Positions 1-8,589 of a DNA stretch of 64,000 bases are shown piece after piece. The stretch is from Pseudomonas sp. SCA2728.1_7. Its GTDB lineage: Bacteria; Pseudomonadota; Gammaproteobacteria; Pseudomonadales; Pseudomonadaceae. The translations under genes and the position numbers were made by a program. The stretch is from NCBI RefSeq assembly GCF_018138145.1, contig NZ_CP073104.1:3658001-3722000 (forward strand), read 5' to 3'. The notes below the pieces were generated by a model, which made no database searches, was not told where the DNA came from, and saw only the letters and a list, made by a program, of their open reading frames with translations. The stretch's first letter is position 1, and every line of letters starts with the position of its first letter.

Positions 1-285
1 GGCGGTGGCGGTAATGATGTGCAGGTTGTCGAACGGGGTTTCGTAGATATCGGCCTGATTCTTCTTCGAGAACGGCCCCGAGGACAGCGTCTGCTTGAAG
101 AAGTCGGCAATGCCCATCGGGATGTCGTTGCCGGTGAGCCCGGTCAGATACTGAGTGGAGTTGGCCTGGGCATCAAGGTCCACCAACAACGTGCGATAAC
201 CCTCGCTGGCGCTGACCGCCGCCAGATTGCAGGCAATGCTCGACTTGCCTACGCCACCTTTCTGATTGAACACCACGCGCCGCAT
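1..285 (-). CDS. ParA-family ATPase (5' part; runs off the window)
   Basis: The first 95 codons read [20 protein letters not shown] and onward, with the deviant Walker A motif KGGVGKS at residues 9-15 and the downstream [12 protein letters not shown] motif that binds Mg/ATP in ParA/MinD/Soj ATPases. Such proteins dimerise on ATP binding and position DNA or other cargo on the nucleoid; the cargo cannot be told from this fragment. The start is ATG at 283-285, with a strong GGAGG seven bases upstream. No ParB-like gene is in view because the rest lies beyond base 1. It is divergent from the aryl polyene operon. Family assignment is secure; the specific role is unknown. Confidence 0.85.
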   Translation of the reverse strand, partial: MRRVVFNQKGGVGKSSIACNLAAVSASEGYRTLLVDLDAQANSTQYLTGLTGNDIPMGIADFFKQTLSSGPFSKKNQADIYETPFDNLHIITATA

Positions 286-493
286 GACCAAACCTCCGTG
301 TATCAAAGAATGACCGAGTGTAGATGTGCGCGACCTTGCTTCGCTACCTTCATGGACACGGACTACAAAGTCAGGTGCAAATATCCACGGACAGATAGCG
401 CAATAACCGCCATTGATCGGCGAGAAGCCCGACAGACAAGCCGCTGACAATCTGGATAATGGCCAAGTGACAGTTTTCTTGCGAACCACTCGG

Positions 494-516
494 TACATTT
501 CATTGCACAAAATGTA
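494..516. promoter_or_regulatory. Candidate operator dyad upstream of the APE promoter
   Basis: A perfect inverted repeat, TACATTT (494-500) and AAATGTA (510-516), is separated by nine bases. It ends eight bases before the -35 hexamer of the putative promoter, the usual place for an activator or a blocking repressor. The regulator is unknown; no regulator gene lies inside the operon. Confidence 0.45.
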
Positions 517-524
517 ACCAGCAT

Positions 525-553
525 TTGCTACACACTCGTCGCACCGGGATAAT
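525..553 (+). promoter_or_regulatory. Putative sigma-70 promoter of the APE operon
   Basis: TTGCTA at 525-530 and GATAAT at 548-553 are separated by exactly 17 bases. Transcription would start near 560, giving a leader of about 80 bases before the first gene at 642. Each hexamer matches the consensus at about four or five of six positions. Confidence 0.45.
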
Positions 554-641
554 GCGCGCCACCCGGCGCCAAGCGCCACGTCAGGCCTGCTGCAGCTTTG
601 GCATCCAAACGCGTCAACACAAGCCCGCAGGGGCGGGATGA

Positions 642-1367
642 ATGTCCGTGATCAACTTCAACATCGCCCAATGGCGCGCGTGGGCCCCTGGCCTCGACAG
701 CGTGGACGCCTGGCAGGCCTGGAGCCGACAACCGGTCGTGCTCCAGAGCAGTGATGCCGCGCCCGATGTGTCGTTTTTGCCGGCCATGCAACGCCGCCGC
801 CTCAGCCGACTGGCACGCATGGCGTTCAGCGTCGGCTGGCCACTCGCCGACGGACGGGAGAATCTGCCGCTAGTGTTTGTTTCACGTCACGGCGAAACCC
901 CGCGCACTTACGAGATCCTCAGCGATCTGGCGACCGAGCAGCCGCTGTCACCGACGCAGTTCAGTCTGTCGGTGCACAACGCGATCATTGGCCTGTGGTC
1001 GATCATGCGTGGCGAAACCAGTGAAATGAGCGCGCTTGCCGCTGCCGGCGACGGCCTCGAACACGGCATGCTCGAAGCCGCCGCCCTGCTCGATGAAGGC
1101 GCACCGGCGGTGCTGCTGATCATTACCGAAGAACAACCACCCGAAGCGTACTCAGCGTGGATTGACGATGTGCCGTTTCCCTACGCGCTCGGTCTCTTGC
1201 TGACCCCCGGTACCGACTGGCGGCTGACCCTGAACAGCACCACAGAAACACGGTCAAAAGCGCACTGGCCCCACGCGCTGAATCTGTTGCAAACCCTGCT
1301 CGGCCAGCAAACCCATTGCCAACATGCCTGGAAAAATCGTGTATGGACCTGGCAACGCAACCCGTGA
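642..1367 (+). CDS. apeC: Beta-ketoacyl synthase chain-length-factor-like protein (ApeC type)
   Basis: This 241-residue protein resembles the short ketoacyl-synthase-like proteins (Pfam Ketoacyl-synt_2) that begin aryl polyene clusters. In the characterised Xenorhabdus system ApeC pairs with the full ketosynthase ApeO as a chain-length factor. Consistent with that, it is only about 60 percent of the length of a ketosynthase and shows no ACxSS nucleophile motif. Recognisable blocks include [13 protein letters not shown] near residue 82 and [15 protein letters not shown] near residue 105. It is the first gene of the long operon and its end overlaps the acyltransferase gene. The ATG at 642 follows a purine-rich GGGCGGG stretch. 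The family is secure; the partner is inferred from the Xenorhabdus system. Confidence 0.85.
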   Translation: MSVINFNIAQWRAWAPGLDSVDAWQAWSRQPVVLQSSDAAPDVSFLPAMQRRRLSRLARMAFSVGWPLADGRENLPLVFVSRHGETPRTYEILSDLATEQPLSPTQFSLSVHNAIIGLWSIMRGETSEMSALAAAGDGLEHGMLEAAALLDEGAPAVLLIITEEQPPEAYSAWIDDVPFPYALGLLLTPGTDWRLTLNSTTETRSKAHWPHALNLLQTLLGQQTHCQHAWKNRVWTWQRNP

Positions 1368-2155
1368 CCGAGAAAAACCGCGACGCCTATTACTGGCGCC
1401 TGCTGGCCACTGCCGCAAGTTTCGCCCTGTTCGGGCTGGGCGGGCTGTGCCTGCGTGTGTTGGTGTTTCCGCTGCTGGGCTGCCTGCCGGGTGACGCCCT
1501 TGCGCACCGTCGACGCGCGCGACAGACCGTCAGCCGGTTGTTCTGGTTTTTCGTGCGTTTCATGGCCCGCGCGGGCGTGCTGACCTACGACATTCAAGGC
1601 GCCGAACGTCTCGGTCGTTCCGGGCAGATGATCATCGCCAACCACCCGTCACTGATCGACGTGGTGTTCCTGATCGGACTGGTGCGCCAGGCCAATTGCG
1701 TGGTGAAGAAAAGCCTGTGGGAAAACCCCTTCACCCGTGGCCCGTTGCGCAGCACCGAATACATCAGCAACGACGGCAGCATGGACATGCTCGATGCCGC
1801 CGCGCAGTCCCTGCAAAACGGCCAGACACTGATCATTTTCCCCGAAGGTACGCGCACCCAGCCGGGCCAGGCGCCAGCCTTTCATCGGGGTGCTGCGTCG
1901 ATTGCCCTGCGCGGTGCGAAAATTCTCACGCCGGTGATTATCAAGGTCAGCCCGACCACGCTGACCAAAGCCGAACCCTGGTATCGGATTCCCAGCCGCC
2001 GCGTGCACTTCAGTTTTCGCGTCGGGGCCGATATAGACCCACAAGCCTTCGCCGCGCAGGGGCCTGCACCGCAAGCCTCGCGCAAGCTCAACGATTATTT
2101 GCACTCTTACTTTATTAAGGAGCTCGCCGAAGATGAGCGATCTGAACACCCCTAG
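1343..2155 (+). CDS. 1-acyl-sn-glycerol-3-phosphate acyltransferase-like (PlsC/LPLAT) protein of the APE operon
   Basis: This 270-residue membrane-associated acyltransferase has an N-terminal hydrophobic segment (about residues 18-45). It also has both signature blocks of the PlsC/LPLAT family: NHPSLID (the HX4D catalytic motif) and FPEGTRTQPG. It corresponds by position to ApeD of other aryl polyene clusters. A role in moving the finished polyene acyl chain onto a lipid or sugar carrier is inferred, not shown. I chose ATG 1343, which overlaps the previous gene by 25 bases. An in-frame ATG at 1316 would add nine residues but lengthen the overlap. The stop overlaps the start of the first acyl carrier protein. 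Confidence 0.85.
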   Translation: MDLATQPVTEKNRDAYYWRLLATAASFALFGLGGLCLRVLVFPLLGCLPGDALAHRRRARQTVSRLFWFFVRFMARAGVLTYDIQGAERLGRSGQMIIANHPSLIDVVFLIGLVRQANCVVKKSLWENPFTRGPLRSTEYISNDGSMDMLDAAAQSLQNGQTLIIFPEGTRTQPGQAPAFHRGAASIALRGAKILTPVIIKVSPTTLTKAEPWYRIPSRRVHFSFRVGADIDPQAFAAQGPAPQASRKLNDYLHSYFIKELAEDERSEHP

Positions 2156-2408
2156 CCTGGTGCGTGACATCAAACTGCTGATCATCGATGCCCTTGGCCT
2201 TGAAGACATCAGCGCCGACGACATTGGCGACGAGCAGACGCTGTTCGGCGAAGGCCTGGGCTTGGATTCCGTCGACGCGCTGGAACTGGGTCTGGCGATC
2301 CAGAAAAAATACGGCATCAAGATCGACGCCGACGCCAAAGACACCCGTAACCATTTCACCAACGTGGCCAGCCTTGCGGCATTCGTCACGGCAAAACAGG
2401 CAGCTTGA
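2133..2408 (+). CDS. apeE: Acyl carrier protein 1 (ApeE type)
   Basis: This 91-residue acidic protein has the acyl carrier motif GLDSVDALEL, with Ser46 as the predicted 4'-phosphopantetheine site. The preceding TLFGEGLGL and following helix are typical of type II ACPs. It would carry the growing polyene chain between the ketosynthases, ketoreductase and dehydratases encoded downstream. It begins inside the last codons of the acyltransferase gene and lies nine bases before a second ACP gene. Paired ACPs are characteristic of aryl polyene clusters, where ApeE and ApeF are both loaded. No phosphopantetheinyl transferase gene is in the window. Confidence 0.9.
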   Translation: MSDLNTPSLVRDIKLLIIDALGLEDISADDIGDEQTLFGEGLGLDSVDALELGLAIQKKYGIKIDADAKDTRNHFTNVASLAAFVTAKQAA

Positions 2409-2417
2409 GACCGGACC

Positions 2418-2672
2418 ATGCAAACTCGTGACGATATTTTCAACACCCTGCGCGATGCCTTGGTCGAGCTGTTCGAACTGGATCCGGCCCGTGTGAGCCT
2501 GGAGTCCAACCTGTATCAGGATCTGGAAATCGACAGCATCGACGCGGTCGATCTGATCGATCACATCAAGCGCCAGACCGGCAAGAAAATCGCCGCCGAA
2601 GAGTTCAAATCGGTGCGCACGGTCGGTGACGTGGTCGAGGCGGTCTACCGTCTGGTTCAACCGGCCGCATGA
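2418..2672 (+). CDS. apeF: Acyl carrier protein 2 (ApeF type)
   Basis: This 84-residue ACP has the motif DLEIDSIDAVDLIDH; Ser40 is the predicted phosphopantetheine attachment site. It is clearly diverged from the adjacent first ACP, so the two probably have separate jobs such as starter loading and chain extension, as reported for ApeE and ApeF. The ATG at 2418 follows the first ACP by nine bases, and the stop overlaps the next gene by four bases (ATGA), which suggests translational coupling. Confidence 0.9.
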   Translation: MQTRDDIFNTLRDALVELFELDPARVSLESNLYQDLEIDSIDAVDLIDHIKRQTGKKIAAEEFKSVRTVGDVVEAVYRLVQPAA

Positions 2673-3214
2673 GCCGACTGATCGGCCTCGGCCTGCTGCT
2701 GGCCGGTCTGCTGTACCCCTTTGCGGTGTATTTCGGCATGGAGCATTTTGCCCCGTGGCAGTTCGGACTGCTGCTGGGCAGTTTGTGGCTGGCGCGGGCA
2801 CTGACCGGCGAGCGCAAGCCCGGCAGCCTGTGGATGGCCTGTGTGGCGATCGCCTTTTGCCTGCTGCTGGCGCTGTTCGACAGTCCGCTGTTGCTGCGTT
2901 GGTACCCGGTGCTGATCAGCGGCTTCATGCTGGTGCTGTTCAGCCTGAGCCTGAAATACGGCCCGCCGATGGTCGAACGTATGGCGCGGTTGCGTGAGCC
3001 AGAACTACCGGAAAACGCTATTCGTTACACACGAAAGGTCACCGTGGCCTGGAGCGTGTTTTTCTTCTGCAACGGTTTGTGCGCCGCCCTGCTGACCCTG
3101 TGGGCGCCGCTGAATTGGTGGATGTTGTACACCGGCCTGATCTCCTATGGATTGATCGGCCTGATGTTTGCCATTGAATGGCTGATACGACAACGGGTAA
3201 GAGGCCGTACATGA
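2669..3214 (+). CDS. COG4648-like integral membrane protein of the APE operon
   Basis: This 181-residue hydrophobic protein has about five predicted membrane spans, including IGLGLLLAGLLYPFAVYFG near the N-terminus, WMACVAIAFCLLLALF and a C-terminal WWMLYTGLISYGLIGLMFAIEW. It matches the small membrane protein found between the ACPs and the acyl-CoA ligase in aryl polyene clusters (ApeG position; COG4648). No enzymatic motif is visible and its function is not established. It could anchor the soluble synthase at the inner membrane, but that is a guess. Start and stop both overlap neighbours by four bases. Confidence 0.8.
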   Translation: MSRLIGLGLLLAGLLYPFAVYFGMEHFAPWQFGLLLGSLWLARALTGERKPGSLWMACVAIAFCLLLALFDSPLLLRWYPVLISGFMLVLFSLSLKYGPPMVERMARLREPELPENAIRYTRKVTVAWSVFFFCNGLCAALLTLWAPLNWWMLYTGLISYGLIGLMFAIEWLIRQRVRGRT

Positions 3215-4890
3215 ACTGGATAAAACTTGAGCAGCTGTTGCTCAAGCCTCTGCCGGCGCGGGCCATCAGCCACGCACCGGCCCTCGATCACGCGCAGCTG
3301 TGCGAACAGGCGCTGAGCGTTGCTGCCGGTCTGCAAGCGCAAGGCGTGAAGCGCCTGGCTGTGCACCTGGAAGATGCCGCCGAACTGGCCATCGCTTTGC
3401 TGGGCGCATGGCGTGCCGGCGTCAGCGTTCTGCTGCCTTCGGATCTGCAAGCACAAACCCGCCAGCGCTGGTCCGCTGAAGTCGATCTGTGGCTGACGGA
3501 TCAAGCCGATGACGCGCAACTGAGCGAGGTTCAGCAGCAGCCGCTCGCCGGCGCCGAACTGGACCTCGACCAGTGCCGTCTGAGCCTGTGCACGTCCGGT
3601 TCCAGCGGCGAGCCCAAGCGCATCGACAAGACCCTGCGCCAACTGGCCAACGAAGTCCAAGCGCTGGAGCAACTGTGGGGCGCGGATCTCGGCGAGGCCT
3701 GCATCATCGGCAGCGTCGCCACCCAACATATTTACGGTTTGCTGTTTCGCGTGCTGTGGCCGCTGTGCGCCGGGCGCCCGTTCGTGCGCAAGCAACTGGC
3801 TTTTCCCGAGGACTTGCAGCGTGCCAGCCGCGAACATCCGGCTTTCGCCTGGATCGCCAGCCCGGCGCTGCTCAAACGCATGGGCGACAACCTCGACTGG
3901 CCGGCCCTCAGCGCCGTGCGCCGGGTGTTTTCCTCCGGTGGCGCGTTGCCCTTTGAAGCTGCGCAGAGCCTGCAACAACGCTTGCAGCAATGGCCGACGG
4001 AAATCCTCGGCAGTTCGGAAACCGGCGGCATTGCCTGGCGTCAGGGCGAACAACTGTGGCAACCGTTCGCCGATGTCGTACTGAGCCAAGACAGTGAAGG
4101 CGCCCTGCTGATCGCTTCACCTTACCTGCCCGCCGGGCACGTCGAACACACCGCTGACGCTGCGCGCATCGCCGCCGATGGCCGCTTCGAACTGCTCGGA
4201 CGGCTGGACCGCATCGTTAAACTGGAAGAAAAACGCATCTCGCTGCCCATGCTCGAACAAGCCTTGGTTGCCCACGAATGGGTCGCTGAAGCACGCTTGG
4301 GTGTGGTTCAGGAAAACCGTGCTTCCCTCGGTGCGTTGCTGGTGCTCAGCGAGGACGGCCTGTTTGCCTTGCGTGAGCACGGCCGTCGCAGCCTGACTGA
4401 AACCCTGCGCCAGCATTTGCGCCAACACTGCGAAGCCCTGGCCCTGCCCCGACGCTGGCGACTGGTGCGGCAATTGCCGTTGAACAGCCAAGGCAAGCTG
4501 CCGCAGGCCGATATCGAAGCGTTGCTGATTGCCCCGCGAGCGAAAGCGCCGGAAGTGCTGGAACAGGTCGAAACTGAGGGTGAATGGAGTCTGCAGTTGA
4601 GCGTGCCGCCGGATCTGGCTTATTTCAGCGGCCACTTCCCTAAAGCCCCGGTATTGCCCGGCGTGGTGCAGGTGGAATGGGCGCTGAACCTTGGGCGGCA
4701 GTTGCTGAATCTGACCGGCCCGTTTGCCGGGATGGAAGTGCTGAAGTTCCAGCAACTGGTGCGGCCGGGAGATGAAATTCAGCTGCACCTGCGCTTTGAT
4801 CCTGAGCGCCGCAAGTTGTATTTCGCTTATCGCAATGACACGGCGACCTGTTCCAGTGGGCGGATTCTTTTGGGTATTGAGCATGGTTGA
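3211..4890 (+). CDS. apeH: Aryl acyl-CoA/AMP ligase fused to a hotdog dehydratase domain (ApeH-ApeI fusion)
   Basis: This is a 559-residue two-part protein. Residues 1 to about 450 form an adenylate-forming ligase: the P-loop reads [11 protein letters not shown] near residue 130, followed by SSETGG and [18 protein letters not shown] of the C-terminal subdomain. In aryl polyene pathways ApeH activates 4-hydroxybenzoate and loads it on an ACP. From about residue 463 a short hotdog domain begins, with the FabZ-like block [13 protein letters not shown] carrying the catalytic His. That domain corresponds to the separate dehydratase ApeI. The ATG at 3211 overlaps the upstream stop. A longer in-frame start at 3178 lies inside the previous gene and lacks a better ribosome site. 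Confidence 0.88.
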   Translation: MNWIKLEQLLLKPLPARAISHAPALDHAQLCEQALSVAAGLQAQGVKRLAVHLEDAAELAIALLGAWRAGVSVLLPSDLQAQTRQRWSAEVDLWLTDQADDAQLSEVQQQPLAGAELDLDQCRLSLCTSGSSGEPKRIDKTLRQLANEVQALEQLWGADLGEACIIGSVATQHIYGLLFRVLWPLCAGRPFVRKQLAFPEDLQRASREHPAFAWIASPALLKRMGDNLDWPALSAVRRVFSSGGALPFEAAQSLQQRLQQWPTEILGSSETGGIAWRQGEQLWQPFADVVLSQDSEGALLIASPYLPAGHVEHTADAARIAADGRFELLGRLDRIVKLEEKRISLPMLEQALVAHEWVAEARLGVVQENRASLGALLVLSEDGLFALREHGRRSLTETLRQHLRQHCEALALPRRWRLVRQLPLNSQGKLPQADIEALLIAPRAKAPEVLEQVETEGEWSLQLSVPPDLAYFSGHFPKAPVLPGVVQVEWALNLGRQLLNLTGPFAGMEVLKFQQLVRPGDEIQLHLRFDPERRKLYFAYRNDTATCSSGRILLGIEHG

Positions 4891-4896
4891 CCTTGG

Positions 4897-4937
4897 TGAG
4901 TGCTGCGCACTCAATCGCGAGCAGGCTCACTCCTACA
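4897..4937. repeat. Stem-loop plus single REP palindrome inside the APE operon
   Basis: TGAGTGC (4897-4903) and GCACTCA (4907-4913) form a short hairpin. It runs directly into one REP arm, TCGCGAGCAGGCTCACTCC and so on (4915-4937). Unlike the other REP sites in the window it has no partner arm. It sits in one of only two gaps longer than 30 bases in the operon and could tune mRNA stability or readthrough. Confidence 0.75.
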
Positions 4938-4967
4938 GGGATCGCGGTTTTCCAATGGAGAACTGTT

Positions 4968-5702
4968 ATGCATAACCCTTGCGCGGTGATCCCGGTTTAT
5001 AACCACGAAACCGCGATCACCACGGTGGTCGACGCTTTGCTCGCGCAAGGCCTGCCGTGCATTCTGGTGGACGACGCCAGCACGACATCTTGCGCCAGAG
5101 TGCTCGACGCACTGGCCGAGCGTGACAACGTGCATCTCGTCCGTCTCACCGCCAATCAGGGCAAGGGCGGCGCGGTAATGACCGGTTTGCGCGAAGCTTC
5201 GCTGTTGGGTTTCACCCATGCATTGCAGGTCGACGCCGACGGCCAGCACGACTTGCACGACGTGGCGCGTTTCGTCGAGGAATCCCGTGCGCATCCCGAG
5301 GCGATGATCTGCGGTTATCCGCTGTTCGACGAGAGTGTGCCGAAAGGCCGTTTGTACGCGCGCTACCTGACCCACGTGATGGTCTGGATCAACACGCTGT
5401 CGCTGCAGATCCGCGATTCGATGTGCGGGTTTCGCGTCTATCCGCTGGCCCCGACACTGGCAGTGATCGACTCGGCGAAAGTCGGTAAGCGCATGGATTT
5501 CGACTCGGACATTCTCGTGCGCCTGTCGTGGCGCAATCAGCCGATGCGCTGGCTGCAAACCAGCGTGCACTACCCGCTGGACGGTGTGTCGCACTTCCGT
5601 CTGTTCCACGACAACGCACTGATTTCCAGCATGCACACACGGCTGTTTCTCGGCATGTTGCTGCGCTTTCCGCTAATCCTCTGGCGGCGGTGGCGCGCAT
5701 GA
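4968..5702 (+). CDS. Family 2 glycosyltransferase of the APE operon
   Basis: This 244-residue GT-A glycosyltransferase begins MHNPCAVIPVYNHE, the usual N-terminus of GT2 enzymes. It continues with ILVDDAST, NQGKGGAVMTG (nucleotide binding) and QVDADGQHD, the metal-binding DxD region. The C-terminal LRFPLILWRRW segment is hydrophobic. It resembles dolichol-phosphate-mannose-synthase-like GT2 proteins found next to a LpxL-like acyltransferase in aryl polyene clusters, so it may attach a sugar or carrier during membrane anchoring. ATG 4968 has TGGAG seven bases upstream; the longer reading from 4887 translates through the REP palindrome and is rejected. The stop overlaps the next start (ATGA). 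Confidence 0.85.
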   Translation: MHNPCAVIPVYNHETAITTVVDALLAQGLPCILVDDASTTSCARVLDALAERDNVHLVRLTANQGKGGAVMTGLREASLLGFTHALQVDADGQHDLHDVARFVEESRAHPEAMICGYPLFDESVPKGRLYARYLTHVMVWINTLSLQIRDSMCGFRVYPLAPTLAVIDSAKVGKRMDFDSDILVRLSWRNQPMRWLQTSVHYPLDGVSHFRLFHDNALISSMHTRLFLGMLLRFPLILWRRWRA

Positions 5703-6646
5703 CCAGCGAGACTGACAAGAAGCACTGGGCTGACCGCGAGGAACGCGGCAGTTTCCTGCTGATGAAATTCACCGCGCTCGCCGCCAAGGTCCTTGGCCGA
5801 CGCCTGCTCAGCCCATTGCTGTACGGCATCGTTCTGTACTTTTTCCTGTTCGGCCGCACCGCACGGCGCAGTGCCTGGCAATACCAGCAACGCCTGGCCG
5901 CATGGAGTCAGCGCGACGCGTTGCGCCCGACGCATTGGCGCGTGTTCGGTCAGTTCATGGCCTTCGCCGACTCGATGCTCGACAAGCTTGACGTGTGGAA
6001 CGGCAAGCTGCGTATCGAACAAATCGAAATCATCGACCCGGCGCTGCTGCGCAATCAGTTACGCGGCAGTCGCGGGCAACTGCTGGTCGGCGCTCACCTG
6101 GGCAATCTCGAAGTCTGTCGCGCACTGGCGGAGATCGGCGAAAAAGTCACCATGAATGTGCTGGTGCACACCAAGCACGCCGAGCAATTCAACCGTTTGC
6201 TGGGCGAGGCCGGGGCGACCAATCTGCGCCTGATTCAGGTCAGCGAACTCGACCCGGTGATCATGCTGCAACTGCATGAACGGCTGGAGCGCGGCGAGTG
6301 GCTGGCGATTGCCGGCGACCGTGTGCCGCTGCACGGCGGGCGTAGCGTGACCGTGGACTTTCTCGGCCGTCCAGCGCCGTTCCCGCAAGGCCCGTGGCTG
6401 CTCGCCGGCCTGCTGAAATGCCCGGTCAATCTGCTGATGTGCCTCAAGCAACCAGACGGCCACTATCGCCTGACCCTCGAGCCCTTCGCCGACGCCGTGG
6501 TGTGGAAGCGTAGCGAGCGCGAGCAGGTCATTCATCAGTGGGCCACCCGCTATGCGCAACGCCTGAGTCACTATTGCCTCGAAGCGCCGCAACAATGGTT
6601 CAACTTTTATCCTTTCTGGAAAACCGATGACGACGCCAACCCATGA
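5699..6646 (+). CDS. LpxL/HtrB-family lysophospholipid acyltransferase-like protein
   Basis: This 315-residue protein has an N-terminal membrane segment (LLSPLLYGIVLYFFLFG, about residues 38-55). The HX4E-type catalytic motif of lipid A acyltransferases follows: GAHLGNLEV, then GDRVPLHGGRSVTVDFLG and the C-terminal QQWFNFYPFW block. These enzymes transfer acyl groups at the inner membrane; here the substrate is probably the polyene chain or its lipid anchor. I start it at ATG 5699, overlapping the glycosyltransferase stop. Its end overlaps the ammonia-lyase start by 20 bases. Confidence 0.85.
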   Translation: MTSETDKKHWADREERGSFLLMKFTALAAKVLGRRLLSPLLYGIVLYFFLFGRTARRSAWQYQQRLAAWSQRDALRPTHWRVFGQFMAFADSMLDKLDVWNGKLRIEQIEIIDPALLRNQLRGSRGQLLVGAHLGNLEVCRALAEIGEKVTMNVLVHTKHAEQFNRLLGEAGATNLRLIQVSELDPVIMLQLHERLERGEWLAIAGDRVPLHGGRSVTVDFLGRPAPFPQGPWLLAGLLKCPVNLLMCLKQPDGHYRLTLEPFADAVVWKRSEREQVIHQWATRYAQRLSHYCLEAPQQWFNFYPFWKTDDDANP

Positions 6647-8171
6647 GCCGGTAACCTTCGGCGAACGCCCACTGCGCATCGAAGACGTGCTGGCCCTGGC
6701 CAACCGTCAGGCGCCCGTGCAGTTGCAGAGCGACGCCGACTATCGCGAGCGCATCGCCAAGGGCGCGCGGTTCCTTGATTCGCTGCTGGACAAGGAAGGC
6801 GTGATCTACGGCGTCACCACCGGTTACGGCGACTCCTGCGTGGTCGCGGTGCCGTTGCATCACGTCGAAGCGTTGCCGCGTCATCTCTACACCTTCCACG
6901 GTTGCGGGTTGGGCAAGCTGCTTGATGCGCAAGCCACTCGCGCGGTGCTCGCGGCACGGTTGCAGTCGTTGTGCCACGGCGTTTCCGGAGTACGCGTGGA
7001 ACTGCTCGAGCGTCTGCACGCGTTTCTCGAATACGACATCCTGCCGCTGATTCCCGAAGAAGGCTCGGTCGGTGCCAGCGGCGATCTGACGCCGCTGTCT
7101 TACGTCGCCGCGACCTTGTCCGGCGAGCGTGAAGTGATGTTTCGAGGTGAGCGCCGTCAGGCGGCCGATGTGCATCGCGAACTGGGCTGGACGCCTTTGG
7201 TGCTGCGCCCGAAAGAAGCCTTGGCACTGATGAACGGCACCGCGGTGATGACCGGCCTCGCCTGCCTGGCCTTCGCCCGCGCCGACTATCTGCTGCAACT
7301 GGCCACGCGCATCACTGCGCTCAATGTGGTCGCACTGCAAGGCAACCCGGAGCACTTCGACGAGCGCCTGTTCGCCGCCAAACCGCATCCTGGGCAAATG
7401 CAGGTCGCCGCGTGGCTGCGCAAGGATCTGGCGATCGACGCGCCGACCGCACCGCTGCATCGCCTGCAGGATCGCTATTCGCTGCGCTGCGCACCACACG
7501 TGCTCGGCGTGTTGGCCGACAGCCTGAACTGGCTGCGTTCGTTCATCGAGACCGAACTGAACAGCGCCAACGACAACCCGATCATCGACGCCGAAGCCGA
7601 GCGCGTGTTGCACGGCGGGCACTTCTACGGCGGCCATATCGCGTTCGCTATGGACAGCCTGAAAAACCTGGTGGCGAACGTCGCCGACCTGCTCGACCGG
7701 CAGCTCGCCTTGCTGGTGGATGAGCGTTACAACCACGGTCTGCCGAGCAACCTTTCCGGTGCCCCGGCGGATCGCGCAATGATTAACCACGGCTTCAAAG
7801 CCGTGCAGATCGGCACCAGCGCCTGGACCGCCGAAGCGCTGAAAAACACCATGCCGGCCAGCGTGTTCTCGCGCTCCACCGAGTGCCACAACCAGGACAA
7901 GGTGAGCATGGGCACCATCGCCGCCCGCGATGCAATTCGTGTGCTGGAGCTGACCGAACAGGTCGCCGCCGCCACCCTGCTGGCCGCCAATCAAGGCGTA
8001 TGGCTGCGCGCTCAGGCTGAAGACGCGCGACCGCTGCCACCGTCACTGGCGGCAATGCACGAAGAACTCGCCAAGGACTTCCCGCCGGTGATCGAAGACC
8101 GCGCGCTGGAAGGCGAATTGCGCCTGTGCCTGCAACGCATCGCCGCGCAACACTGGAGGCTGCATGCGTAG
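6627..8171 (+). CDS. MIO-type aromatic amino acid / histidine ammonia-lyase family enzyme
   Basis: This 514-residue enzyme of the HAL/PAL/TAL family removes ammonia from an aromatic amino acid using the self-made MIO cofactor. The cofactor triad Ala150-Ser151-Gly152 is present in GSVGASGDLTPLSY, and catalytic Tyr61 lies in YGVTTGYG. Further family blocks are ALMNGTAVMTG, YSLRCAPHVLG and NQDKVSMGTIAARD. The substrate-selectivity pair, read by alignment with LPRHLYTFHGCG, is Phe90-His91. Bacterial TAL usually has His-Leu, plant PAL Phe-Leu and HAL Ser-His, so the substrate cannot be assigned with confidence. Its place in the operon suggests it supplies or modifies an aromatic starter such as a cinnamic or coumaric acid. 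It is unlikely to be a histidine-degradation enzyme. Confidence 0.9.
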   Translation: MTTPTHEPVTFGERPLRIEDVLALANRQAPVQLQSDADYRERIAKGARFLDSLLDKEGVIYGVTTGYGDSCVVAVPLHHVEALPRHLYTFHGCGLGKLLDAQATRAVLAARLQSLCHGVSGVRVELLERLHAFLEYDILPLIPEEGSVGASGDLTPLSYVAATLSGEREVMFRGERRQAADVHRELGWTPLVLRPKEALALMNGTAVMTGLACLAFARADYLLQLATRITALNVVALQGNPEHFDERLFAAKPHPGQMQVAAWLRKDLAIDAPTAPLHRLQDRYSLRCAPHVLGVLADSLNWLRSFIETELNSANDNPIIDAEAERVLHGGHFYGGHIAFAMDSLKNLVANVADLLDRQLALLVDERYNHGLPSNLSGAPADRAMINHGFKAVQIGTSAWTAEALKNTMPASVFSRSTECHNQDKVSMGTIAARDAIRVLELTEQVAAATLLAANQGVWLRAQAEDARPLPPSLAAMHEELAKDFPPVIEDRALEGELRLCLQRIAAQHWRLHA

Positions 8172-8589
8172 CGCCGGAGTGCTTCACGCCGACACCGAAA
8201 TCCTCGTGCCGTTTTTCGACGTCGATACCATGCACGTCGTCTGGCACGGCCATTACGTCAAATACCTCGAAGTCGCCCGTTGTGCGCTGCTGGACAAGAT
8301 CGGCCACAACTACACGCAGATGGTCGAGTCAGGCTTCGCCTGGCCGATCATCGACCTGCAACTGCGCTATGTGCGCGGCGCGGTGTTCGGTCAACGGCTG
8401 AATGTGCGCGCCAGTCTGGTCGAGTGGGAAAACCGGCTGAAGATCAATTACCTGATCACCGACCTGCACAGCGGCGAGCGCCTGACCCGCGCCAGCTCGG
8501 TGCAGGTCGCCGTTGAAGTGAGCAGTCGCGAGATGCAGCTGGCTTCGCCGAAGGTCTTCACCAATGCCGTGGAAAGGATGCTGCGATGA
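8164..8589 (+). CDS. apeK: 4HBT-type acyl-CoA/ACP thioesterase (ApeK type)
   Basis: This 141-residue single hotdog protein has the 4-hydroxybenzoyl-CoA thioesterase signature VPFFDVDTMHVVWHGHYVKYLE, where the Asp and His/Tyr residues shape the active site. In aryl polyene biosynthesis ApeK is the thioesterase, releasing chains from the ACP or editing stalled intermediates. ATG 8164 overlaps the ammonia-lyase stop and the end overlaps the LolA-like gene by four bases. An in-frame GTG-like extension is not needed. Confidence 0.85.
   Translation: MRSAGVLHADTEILVPFFDVDTMHVVWHGHYVKYLEVARCALLDKIGHNYTQMVESGFAWPIIDLQLRYVRGAVFGQRLNVRASLVEWENRLKINYLITDLHSGERLTRASSVQVAVEVSSREMQLASPKVFTNAVERMLR

Larger units (their letters stand above)
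286..641. other. Intergenic control region between parA-like gene and APE operon
   Basis: This 356-base stretch has no convincing gene on either strand. It separates two divergent genes and holds a dyad at 494-516 and a sigma-70-like promoter at 525-553, listed separately. I see nothing else in it. Confidence 0.6.
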
